A stretch of DNA of 64,000 nucleotides from positions 62,001-126,000 of the forward strand of contig JAGNIU010000003.1 in NCBI GenBank assembly GCA_018000995.1, read 5' to 3'. Position numbers and translations under genes: made by a program. This stretch comes from Bacteroidia bacterium. GTDB lineage: Bacteria; Bacteroidota; Bacteroidia; B-17B0; Aurantibacillaceae. This document shows, in pieces, positions 56,601 through 62,251 of the stretch (positions are counted from its first letter, which is position 1; each line of letters begins with the position of its first letter). Below the pieces are notes generated by a model. The model had not been told where the DNA came from. It saw nothing but the letters and a program-made list of their open reading frames with translations, and did not search any database.

Positions 56601-58024
56601 ATTGAAGTAGGAGAGCTTAAAGCTGTTATTGTTGGACTACTTCCAACCGGGACAAGTAAAGTGGCTGTTCCAATACATCCACCTGATGATCCGCTAATAG
56701 TATAAGTAGTGGTAACTGTTGGACTTAAAGCAACAATATTTCCCACAATATTTCCTGGGTTCCATGTATATGATAGGGCTCCTGTGGCTATACAATTGGC
56801 TGAACCTGGGGGGCAAATTGTGCCAGTTAAATTAAATGCATTAACTGTTGGAGGTGTGCCAACCGTTATTGCAACAGTAGACGAACTTGTACAAGTTCCC
56901 ACACTGCCTATTACTGTATAAGTTGTGTTAACGGCTGGTGATACAACAACTGCAGATCCGGTTAAAGAACCCGGCATCCAAGTATAAGTTGTAGCGCCGG
57001 TTGCAGTTAAAGTAACTGAGCCTGGAGGACAAACTGTATTTGAAGAGGCAGAAACATTTATGGTTGGTGTACTAACATTAACATTAACGGTTGATGTTCT
57101 TGACCCATTACAATAGCTTAATGTTGCAGAATAAGTTCCGGATGCTGTTGGACAAGGTGTAGCTGTTAAACCTGTAGCTGTAAATCCACCGGGGCCAGCC
57201 CAGTTTACACTAAAACTTGGAGCTGCTGTTGGAACAAATAACCATGATTCGTTATTGGCCGTCCATGCAGTTAAAGTATTTCTGGTAGGAGGAGCAACAA
57301 CAGTAGTTCCGGTTTGATTTTGAATACCGATTAATCCTCTTCCGCTATTCCAAGCCATACAAGCCGTACTATTAACTATGTTAACAGCTATATTGTTGGA
57401 ACCTTCATAAAGAATAATTTGAAAAGAAGAAACAGGTGTAGAACATGAAAATAAAGTTACACCACTCCAATAAGCTACAAATTGACGACAAGGTGCAACA
57501 CCTGTAGTATATGTTCTTACAACTCCACCAGGAAGAGGATCGTAATCTCGGTAAGCACCACAAATAGTATTTCCCGGATGTTCAATTGTGTTTGGTAAAA
57601 TGGCTGTAGTCACCCATGATTCAAATGAATTTGCTCTGGTTAAATCAAAAGTAATCTCACCATTCGAACCTACAAGAAGTTTTCTATAAGTATTTCCAAA
57701 ATAACAAAAGTTAAAACCTATGTTGATAGAGTCACTCCAAACATCATCAGACGAAGTGGAGAAAACATTATTCCCGCCAAAATAAGGCATGGTAGAATAT
57801 GTAACCGCACCAACAGAATAAGTGGTTGTTGATCTTGGTGGTGCCACCATCGTTGCTGTTAAAGCCGCACATTGTCCTGAACAGACAGTGGTTGAAGCAC
57901 CTGTTCCTGCCTGAGCATTAATACTAGGTATAATACACGATTGTGCCGAGCCTTGCTTCGACAAAGCAACTAGGAGTAGAAAAATAGCAATACTACTCTT
58001 TATAAAATTAGTCATACGTTTCAT
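47639..58024 (-). CDS. Giant surface protein with 34 tandem Ig-like repeats and T9SS type B sorting domain
   Basis: The 3461-residue protein has a signal peptide (FIKSSIAIFLLLVALSKQGSAQ) and an N-terminal domain with nidogen-like phrases (YFGNTYRKLLVGSNGEITFD, FQIILYEGSNNIAVNIVN; residues about 60-270). Next come 34 repeats of about 72 residues (residues about 318-2783) on the pattern PTVTAVANPTxIC, SATLTGSGATTYTWMPGSLT, VVTPTTTTTYTVTGxNGxC. Each carries two Cys, probably a disulfide. Two other Ig-like units and two DUF11-like units (TYKVVVKNTGFATLNNV; YTVSIHNLGNDTLRNIVL) follow. The end is a gliding-motility CHU_C domain (PEVFTPNGDGVNDFFVIKG, YNRWGNKVYK). It should form a long fibrous adhesin exported by the T9SS with the two downstream partners. 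Confidence 0.9.
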   Translation of the reverse strand: MKRMTNFIKSSIAIFLLLVALSKQGSAQSCIIPSINAQAGTGASTTVCSGQCAALTATMVAPPRSTTTYSVGAVTYSTMPYFGGNNVFSTSSDDVWSDSINIGFNFCYFGNTYRKLLVGSNGEITFDLTRANSFESWVTTAILPNTIEHPGNTICGAYRDYDPLPGGVVRTYTTGVAPCRQFVAYWSGVTLFSCSTPVSSFQIILYEGSNNIAVNIVNSTACMAWNSGRGLIGIQNQTGTTVVAPPTRNTLTAWTANNESWLFVPTAAPSFSVNWAGPGGFTATGLTATPCPTASGTYSATLSYCNGSRTSTVNVNVSTPTINVSASSNTVCPPGSVTLTATGATTYTWMPGSLTGSAVVVSPAVNTTYTVIGSVGTCTSSSTVAITVGTPPTVNAFNLTGTICPPGSANCIATGALSYTWNPGNIVGNIVALSPTVTTTYTISGSSGGCIGTATLLVPVGSSPTITALSSPTSICVGSSATLTASGATNYTWMPGSLSGASVSVNPVSTTIYTVTGTNTLSCPGTKTVMLTVLPSPTVTAVSNPTAICVGGSATLTSSGATSYTWMPGSLSGGTVTVSPIITTIYTVTGSNGTCSSTRTVQTTVNTPPTVTASASSSTVCAGTSLTLTAGGATTYTWMPGSLIGTNVVVTPITNTTYTVTGSNGTCSNTTTISITVNPSPTLTAVSNPTSICFGSGATVTLTSSGASTYTWMPGSLSGATVTVTPTITTTYTVSGTSPLSCIGTRTVILTVNAQPTLTAVSNPTAICVGSSATLTSSGATSYTWMPGSLSGGTITVSPITTTIYTVTGSNGTCSNTRTVSLTVNTPPTVTASISSSTICAGTSLTLTAGGASTYTWNPGGLTGGTVVTTPTANTIYTVIGSNGTCTNSANVSVTVSPSPTLTAVANPTSICSGAGTTVTLTSTGAASYTWMPGSLSGGTVTTNPIITTTYTVTGASALGCTTTRTVTLTVTTSPTITASASSATVCSGSTVTLSSSGATTYTWNPGALAGGTVIVTPTTTTIYTVTGANGNCTNSNTVSITVNPNPTVTAVANPTSICSGASATLTGGGATTYTWMPGSLTTATIAVTPTITTTYTLTGNNGTCSNTRTVTLTVTATPTITAASNPTAICSGASATLTSSGATSYTWNPGVVTGGTITVTPTVTTIYTVTGANGSCITTNTVSLTVNSNPTVTAVANPTAICAGSSSTLTGSGATTYTWMPGSLTGATVAVTPTVTTTYTLTGNNGTCSSTVAVSLSVTPLPTLTAVANPTAICVGASATLTSSGATSYTWNPGAVIGGTITVTPTITTVYTVTGSNGTCSNTRTVSLTVNPNPTVTASVSSPSICSGSSATLSSSGATSFTWNPGALSGGTVVVSPTVTTTYTVIGATASGCTNSNTVTLMVTPGPTLIASASPTAICSGSSSTLTGSGATTYTWMPGSITTATTVVTPTTTTIYTLTGNNGTCSSTIAVTVSVTPQPTVTAVTNPTAICAGRSATLTGSGATTYTWMPGSITTATTVVTPTSTTIYTLTGANGVCTNTQTVSLTVNASPTVSATSNPITGIICAGRNTTLTANGAVTYTWMPGAMVSPSVVVSPTATLTYTLGGTNASGCIGFSTITITVNPNPTITAVANPTALCSGQSSTLTASGAVGTYSWLPGPILGNPIVVTPTVSSTYTVRGANALGCVSNTTISLSVTTTPTVTASTSAATICAGNTVTLSSSGATTYTWMPGSLSGGTVTASPTVTTTYTITGANGNCTNSNTVLVTVNPSPTVTAVSSPTAICSGSSATLTGNGATSYTWMPGSLTGTNVVVTPTVTTQYTLTGSNGTCSSTVAVTLTVTTTPTVTAISNPTTICAGSSATLTGSGATSYTWMPGSITTTSTVVTPTATTIYTLTGANGVCTNTQTVSLTVNPIPTVTAVSNPTSMCAGSSATLTGSGATTYTWMPGSLTGTSVVVSPTINTTYTVTGSTAGCSNSNTVSITVFSAPSVTALTSKTVICLGDTATLSATGAISYTWNPGALIGSPVVVSPTSTTIYTVTGSNGICSTNATVSIVVNTYPVLSTTLTPTSLCAGSTATMIANGATTYTWMPGSLSGTLVTVSPTITTTYTLTGANGNCTSTTTIGITVNSTPTITAVSSPTAVCAGSSATLTGGGAVTYTWMPGSLTGTSVVITPTISTQYTVTGSNGICAGTKTVNLLVLASPTITAIANPTTMCTGQTATLTATGALTYTWMPIAVTGSAVIVSPTITTTYSVTGINATGCTKTNTVTLVVNTSPTITANTSATVLCSGLSATLTSSGATTYTWNPGSLTGGTVVVTPTANTTYTVIGANGSCTNTKTISITVNPSPTITTIASPTILCVGGTSTLTASGATSYTWMPPAITGSLVVVSPTVITVYTVTGVNSFGCTKTSTVLVNVNTPTITTIASPTSICVGSTATITASGAATYTWLPSATTGTSVVVSPTVTTTYTVIGINAFGCAGATTITLNVSPIPTVSAVSSSTAVCAGNSATLTGNGATTYTWMPGSLTGTNVIVTPTATTVYTITGSNGSCTNTNTISLTVNPSPTVTGVASPSIMCVGATATLSGFGATTYTWNPGGLVAITVGVTPSVTTVYTVTGADALGCTNSNTVIVIINTPTITSSATPTALCIGNSSTLTASGASTYTWNPGAMAGGTITVTPTVTTTYSVTGTNTMGCQGTNTVSITVFVNPTVTAAASATTICSGLSTTLTTGGALTYTWLPGNMTTSTVVVSPTITTTYSVIGVNGVCAADTATITINVLESPQNVTATNSGTLTCLTTSVDLFGSTTSTNVAYQWSGPSSYTSTTQNPTGITVGGVYTLSVIDLANGCITTATTAIITNTAGPTVSLTSTGTITCISNTVNISVSSTVAAVTYTWSGPSSFTSTATSFSTSVGGVYTVSAFDPASGCTSTNTVAATTDTFVAITATIIPATCTGTVTDNNGTILVSNFINPNDKYDFVTGPTYTGSATYATATIIPATGTITTSLGNPLVNTPYTIRFFGANGCIKDTTLVLIPVDCAVNNSLGLAKAITAVTTNTNGTYGVTYKVVVKNTGFATLNNVMLTENLSNTFPLPTTFTVSSAPVIITPVTSLTLDATFDGSSQPVLTNTVTSSLAIGEVDTIVFTVDVLPNGVFGTFNNSVLGTAIGGASTIVADSSQVGLNTDPDNDGNPTNNNTPTPLNLTPNTFFGVTKEGELSKVLIDGSYDITYTVSIHNLGNDTLRNIVLKDSLAGTTIKNPASYSMKSGPSMLSGTLTANSAFNGNSDPNLIVTAGSKMAPNTVNKVVFSINVIPDTVTIIKNTAIGSAFGTSTVAVRDSSNNGNNPDINGNGVWNEPSDNVPTVLIIDKFLVPEVFTPNGDGVNDFFVIKGIQKTENTLTIYNRWGNKVYKMDNYDNTWGGMPNVSGTLGNQKLPQGTYYYILEFKGETSLKTVNGFVVLQY
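49674..57070 (-). repeat. Array of 34 tandem coding repeats of about 217 bp
   Basis: The segment codes for repeats 1 to 34 of the giant protein. Spacing averages about 217 bp. The sequence is similar at the DNA level, for example the recurring ggcatccaagtataagttgt-like stretches (encoding TTYTWMP) every 200-220 bases. Such similarity favours unequal recombination and copy-number change. A few units carry small inserts (for example units 6, 9 and 18). Confidence 0.85.
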
Positions 58025-58049
58025 TTTAAAATAAGTTTTTTAATAGAAT

Positions 58050-58517
58050 CTATGGGATTCTTGTATTAAGGTCATCAAAAAGATGAGGATTTTTTGTATC
58101 GATTGAATTGACTTTTTGCAATTCACTTTTAGTTAAGTCGGAACTGATTTTGTCGACTTGTTTTGGGGATGAGAATAAAGTTTTTTCTTTATCGGAAAGC
58201 GTAAGGTATTCAAGAGATGCTTTCGTGTTTTTACTTAAAAACTCGGTCGATTTTTGTCTAACTATATAGGCTATATCAGCACTTTTTCCGGGGTTCGAAT
58301 TAAAAAACTTAACTGACGCTATTTGAAACTGTAAGAGCTCTTTAATAGTAGCTTCACTTGCCGCATCGTTGAGGTTTATAGAATATTTCTGAACGCTTCT
58401 TATAGCGATATCATTTTTGTTAATAAAGGTTTTAAGTAAATTAGCTTCTTGCGCTTTTAAACTAAAAAACGAAACCGCTAACAGGCAAATGGCTAAGGTC
58501 TTTTTAAGGTTCTTCAT
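58050..58517 (-). CDS. Small secreted protein of unknown function, first gene of the T9SS module
   Basis: The 155-residue protein has a signal peptide (MKNLKKTLAICLLAVSFFSLKAQ) followed by a mostly helical, Lys/Ser-rich region (EANLLKTFINKNDIAIRSVQKY, KSADIAYIVRQKSTEFLSKN, SSPKQVDKISSDLTKSELQ). No known domain is recognised. It starts the operon whose next gene, 25 bases downstream, encodes the giant repeat protein. It may be a periplasmic or surface accessory of that cargo, a guess from position only. Confidence 0.6.
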   Translation of the reverse strand: MKNLKKTLAICLLAVSFFSLKAQEANLLKTFINKNDIAIRSVQKYSINLNDAASEATIKELLQFQIASVKFFNSNPGKSADIAYIVRQKSTEFLSKNTKASLEYLTLSDKEKTLFSSPKQVDKISSDLTKSELQKVNSIDTKNPHLFDDLNTRIP

Positions 58518-58818
58518 ATCTTAATATTAATTCGGACTGCAAAAATTAACATTTTTTTGTTAATAATAAAATTTTTAACTCATTGATATTCAGTTTTATT
58601 ATTGTATTAGACTTATGTATTTATAATTCAGCCACTTGCCAACTAAATACCCCAAAATTGTAACATTTTAAAGTGACCTTTAAGCTTATTTTCGAGAGTG
58701 TTTGATGTGAAAAATGAACAGTTCAAAATCTTGTTTTTTGGTTAAAGATTCTGAAAACTATTTAACAAAAATCAACTCAAATTAAACCCTCGGGATTATT
58801 GTATTACATTTGCTTTTT
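58518..58818. other. Divergent intergenic region between the T9SS module and mutL
   Basis: The 301-base AT-rich gap holds the likely start regions for two divergent units. An inverted repeat TTAACA/TGTTAA (58546-58563, six T in the loop) lies near the small secreted gene, where the minus strand also has a near-consensus TAATTTTTG. On the right lies the mutL -7 element. No RNA gene was recognised. Confidence 0.5.
58805..58812 (+). promoter_or_regulatory. -7 element TACATTTG placed for a leaderless mutL transcript
   Basis: TACATTTG exactly matches TAnnTTTG and ends six bases before the mutL ATG at 58819, so transcription would begin at about the start codon. The -33 position is not a clear TTTG. 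The frame is open upstream to a TTG inside the element itself, which argues for the ATG start. Confidence 0.45.
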
Positions 58819-60654
58819 ATGAGTAACATTATTTCTCTTTTACCCGAACATGTAGCCAACCAAATTGCGGCAGGCGAAGTGGTTCAAAGACCAGCCTCAG
58901 TGGTAAAAGAATTACTCGAAAATGCCATTGATGCCGGCGCAACTCAAATAAAACTGATAGTAAAAGATGCCGGAAAAACTCAAATTCAGGTTATAGATAA
59001 TGGTTCAGGGATGAGTCCGTTTGATGCACGAATGTGTTTTGAACGCCACGCCACTTCCAAAATAAAATCGGCCGACGATCTTTTTAATTTGCATACAAAA
59101 GGTTTTCGCGGAGAAGCATTGGCAAGTATTGCCGCTGTTGCACAAGTTGAATTAAAAACAAAACAAAGTGCTGATACAGTTGGACAATTAATAGAGATTG
59201 AAGGCGGGAAATTTGTAAATCAAAGTGAATGTCAAAGTCCGGTTGGAACTTCTTTTAGTGTAAAAAATTTATTTTTCAATATTCCGGCGCGACGAAATTT
59301 CTTAAAAGAAGATTCAACGGAACTACGTCATATTATTGATGAATTTGAACGTGTTGCTTTACCACATTATAATATTCATTTTATAATGTACAGTAATAAT
59401 AATGAGATTTTTAATTTGCCGCCATCCGGGTTAATACAAAGGATTATGGGATTGTTCAGTAATTCCATGAATCAAAAATTAGTGCCAATTGAACAAACTA
59501 CTGATGTTGTAAAAATTTCAGGTTATGTTGGAAAACCAGAAACGGCTAAGAAAAAAAGAGGCGAGCAATATTTTTTTGTAAATAACCGTTTTATTAAAAG
59601 TCCTTATTTAAATCATGCCGTTTACGAAGCGTACCGTGAATTAACGGCGCATGATGTGCATCCGGCTTGGTATTTATTTTTAGAAGTAGATGCGAAAAAT
59701 ATTGATATCAATATTCACCCAACAAAGACTGAAATAAAATTCATCGACGATAAAACTATTTACGCTTTATTACATAGTTCAGTAAAACGCGCATTAGGAA
59801 AAGCGAATGTTGGTCCGAGTTTGGATTTTGAATCGGAGATGAGTTTTACTATTGAAGCGAACACAGGCAACCGGATTATTGAACCGCCAAAAGTACACTA
59901 CAATCCGGATTACAATCCGTTTAAAAAACAAAATCCGGGTTATAAAACATCCGATACTGATTTAGAAAAATCAAACAAAAAAAATTGGGAGACTTTATAC
60001 GACGGCTTTAAAAATAATCCTGAAGAACTAATAGATGTTCCTTTAGAAAATCAAATTGAAGGTCAGAATGAAATTCGCAGCGAATCTATCACTTACAAAA
60101 CATTCCAAATTTCAGGAAAGTACATTGTGACTTCGTTTAATAACGATGTTGTTTTAGTTGATCAACAACGTGCACACGAGCGCATTTTGTACGAGCATTT
60201 TTTAGGAAGTAAAGAACAAAAACCAATTTCTACACAAAAAGTTTTGTTTCCTGTTCATTTAGAATTAAGTACAAACGATTTTGTTTTGATTCAAAATTTA
60301 TCAGCAGAATTTAAATTATTGGGTTTCGATATTGAACCTTTTGGAAAAAATAATATTGTCGTAAATGGAACTCCTGCCGAGTTGGGCGATTTTAACGCGC
60401 AACAAATGATAGAAGGTGTTTTGGAAAATTACAAATTAAATTTGCTCGATAAAAAAATGGACATCCACGATAATTTATGTCGTGCCCTTGCCAAAAACAC
60501 TTGTATTAAATACGGTAAAAATTTAGAAGAAGCCGAAATGCAAATGATAATTTCCCACCTTTTAAATTGTACCGATCCTTTGTATAGCCCGAACGGAAAA
60601 CCGGTGATGATGGAAATTAGCAGAGAAGAAACCGAAAAGTTTTTTAAACGTTAA
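58819..60654 (+). CDS. mutL: DNA mismatch repair protein MutL
   Basis: MutL couples mismatch recognition by MutS to strand cleavage and excision. The 611-residue protein has the GHKL ATPase motifs: KELLENAIDAGA (Glu34, Asn35), DNGSGM (60-65), GFRGEALASI (95-104) and a KRGEQYFFVNNRF segment. The C-terminal dimerisation/nuclease region carries DQQRAHERILYE from residue 448 where nicking MutL proteins have DQHAxxExxxxE. It also has YSPNGKPV near 589-596 where they have CPHGRP. These metal-site motifs are therefore altered, a feature I also recall from other Bacteroidota. Start codon chosen at the ATG; the preceding TTG is in the promoter. The two rhomboid genes follow closely. Confidence 0.95.
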   Translation: MSNIISLLPEHVANQIAAGEVVQRPASVVKELLENAIDAGATQIKLIVKDAGKTQIQVIDNGSGMSPFDARMCFERHATSKIKSADDLFNLHTKGFRGEALASIAAVAQVELKTKQSADTVGQLIEIEGGKFVNQSECQSPVGTSFSVKNLFFNIPARRNFLKEDSTELRHIIDEFERVALPHYNIHFIMYSNNNEIFNLPPSGLIQRIMGLFSNSMNQKLVPIEQTTDVVKISGYVGKPETAKKKRGEQYFFVNNRFIKSPYLNHAVYEAYRELTAHDVHPAWYLFLEVDAKNIDINIHPTKTEIKFIDDKTIYALLHSSVKRALGKANVGPSLDFESEMSFTIEANTGNRIIEPPKVHYNPDYNPFKKQNPGYKTSDTDLEKSNKKNWETLYDGFKNNPEELIDVPLENQIEGQNEIRSESITYKTFQISGKYIVTSFNNDVVLVDQQRAHERILYEHFLGSKEQKPISTQKVLFPVHLELSTNDFVLIQNLSAEFKLLGFDIEPFGKNNIVVNGTPAELGDFNAQQMIEGVLENYKLNLLDKKMDIHDNLCRALAKNTCIKYGKNLEEAEMQMIISHLLNCTDPLYSPNGKPVMMEISREETEKFFKR

Positions 60655-60657
60655 ACT

Positions 60658-61386
60658 ATGAGTTACCAGGAATTCCGACCCCGCAGTTTTCAGGCCTTGC
60701 CTCCGGTTATCAAAAATATTTTGATAATTAATATCCTCATGTTTGCTGCTAAAGTTGTGTTTGCACAAAGTTTAAATATTGATTTGGATGCAATTTTAGG
60801 ATTGCATTACATTACAGCGAGTAATTTTAAACCGTATCAATTCATCACTTATTTGTTTATGCACGGTGATATTACACACTTGTTCTTTAATATGTTTGCA
60901 GTTTGGATGTTTGGTTCTGTACTCGAAAATACTTGGGGAGCGAAACGATTTATTTTTTATTATTTGATTACCGGATTAGGAGCAGGATTAATTCAATATA
61001 TAGTTTTTTATTTTCAAGTTCAGGATGTAAATAACCAAATTGCTAATTTGATGCAAACTCCGGGATTCTCGGCTGAAGATAATATATCATTACTTCATCA
61101 AAAAGCAGATTTCCTAAATCAACTTGTGGTTATTGGCGCTTCCGGTTCTTTGTTTGGTTTGTTATTGGCATTTGGAATGATGTTTCCTAATACATTGTTG
61201 TATGTTTATTTTTTAATTCCGGTAAAAGCAAAATGGTTTGTGATTGCTTATGGTGCCATCGAATTAATTTCAGGTCTGCGTTCAAATCCAATGGATAACG
61301 TAGCTCATTTCGCACATTTAGGCGGGATGCTTTTTGGATTTATTGTGATTTTAATCTGGAAAAAAAACCGTAACTTTTACTCTTAG
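60658..61386 (+). CDS. Rhomboid intramembrane serine protease (first copy)
   Basis: The 242-residue protein has six to seven membrane helices with the rhomboid dyad: Ser162 in GASGSLFG and His220 in HFAHLGGMLFG. The HGDITHLFFNMFAVWMFG segment carries the typical H-x-x-x-N loop. It should cleave transmembrane helices of other membrane proteins. The ATG is three bases after the mutL stop, and the next rhomboid gene follows four bases after its own stop, so the three genes appear to form one transcript. The order mutL-rhomboid-rhomboid is known in other Bacteroidota, to my recollection. Confidence 0.92.
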   Translation: MSYQEFRPRSFQALPPVIKNILIINILMFAAKVVFAQSLNIDLDAILGLHYITASNFKPYQFITYLFMHGDITHLFFNMFAVWMFGSVLENTWGAKRFIFYYLITGLGAGLIQYIVFYFQVQDVNNQIANLMQTPGFSAEDNISLLHQKADFLNQLVVIGASGSLFGLLLAFGMMFPNTLLYVYFLIPVKAKWFVIAYGAIELISGLRSNPMDNVAHFAHLGGMLFGFIVILIWKKNRNFYS

Positions 61387-61390
61387 AAGT

Positions 61391-62209
61391 ATGTCGGTTC
61401 TCGATAACATAAAAAGCACTTTTCAGCAGCAAAGTAAGTTAACTGTACTTATTATTTTAAACGTTGCGGTTTATTTAACTTTAAATATTGCCACTAACAT
61501 TGCGCATGTTTATTTAACGCCTTATATGGCTTTACCACTTTCAGGTAACGAATTCATTTACAAATTCTGGACCATTTTCACTTACATGTTTACGCATGAA
61601 GGTTTAGGACATGTATTGTTTAATTTGCTTTTGCTTTATTTTTCAGGACGATTATTTTTTTCAATTTTAGGTGAGAAGCGTATGTTATACGTTTATATAA
61701 TGAGCGGCATTTTTGGCGGCGCTTTACTTTTAATTTTAGGTTTACTTTTTCCACTAACATTTGCTGGCGGTTATTTATTAGGAGCTTCTGCCGCTGTTTT
61801 AGGTATCATTATGGTAATGGCCGTTTACACACCTAATTATCCGGTTTTTGTTTTCTTTTTTGAAATGCCTTTTAAATATTTTGCTCTATTAGTTTTTGTA
61901 ACCAGCACAGTAATTGATTTTGCATCTAACACAGGAGGGAAAATTGCCCATATTGGCGGCGCTCTATTCGGTTTGTTGTACGGATATCTCCTAAAGAACG
62001 GTAACGATCTATTCGATTTTTCTTTTGCTTCCAAATCGAAATCCAAGCTTAAAATAGTGCATAATAGTTCTTCTTCTAAAGGGCAAAGAGCTGATAATGT
62101 GGACGAAAGCTATTTGAATAAACTTCTGGATAAAATCTCCAAAAGCGGATATGATAGTTTAACGACTCGGGAAAAGGATGATTTATTTAAACTTTCACAA
62201 AAAAAATAA
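61391..62209 (+). CDS. Rhomboid-family protease (second copy) with C-terminal DUF6576-like tail
   Basis: The 272-residue protein has about six membrane helices with a Ser133-containing GASAAVLG motif and His187 in IAHIGGALFG, so the catalytic dyad is kept although GASAA replaces the common GxSGx. The HEGLGHVLFNLLLLYFSG segment matches the rhomboid loop region. Residues 205-272 form a charged cytosolic tail (LLDKISKSGYDSLTTREKDDLFKLSQ), the DUF6576-like region often found on Bacteroidota rhomboids. It is co-directional with the first copy and differs from it in sequence, so the two probably have different clients. Confidence 0.88.
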   Translation: MSVLDNIKSTFQQQSKLTVLIILNVAVYLTLNIATNIAHVYLTPYMALPLSGNEFIYKFWTIFTYMFTHEGLGHVLFNLLLLYFSGRLFFSILGEKRMLYVYIMSGIFGGALLLILGLLFPLTFAGGYLLGASAAVLGIIMVMAVYTPNYPVFVFFFEMPFKYFALLVFVTSTVIDFASNTGGKIAHIGGALFGLLYGYLLKNGNDLFDFSFASKSKSKLKIVHNSSSSKGQRADNVDESYLNKLLDKISKSGYDSLTTREKDDLFKLSQKK

Positions 62210-62251
62210 TAGTGTTTTAAAAGTTTTTTCTAACTTGAAACCTTGTATTTT

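Noticed and set aside
47853-56921. Several plus-strand open frames of 60-133 codons opposite the giant gene
   Set aside because: They lie antisense to a repetitive coding region, have biased composition mirroring the sense strand, and have no recognisable domains or start context.
49674-57070. Evenly spaced repeats of about 217 bp that could suggest a CRISPR-like or satellite array
   Set aside because: The repeats lie in one uninterrupted reading frame and encode an Ig-like domain; unit length and divergence do not fit CRISPR repeats with unique spacers.
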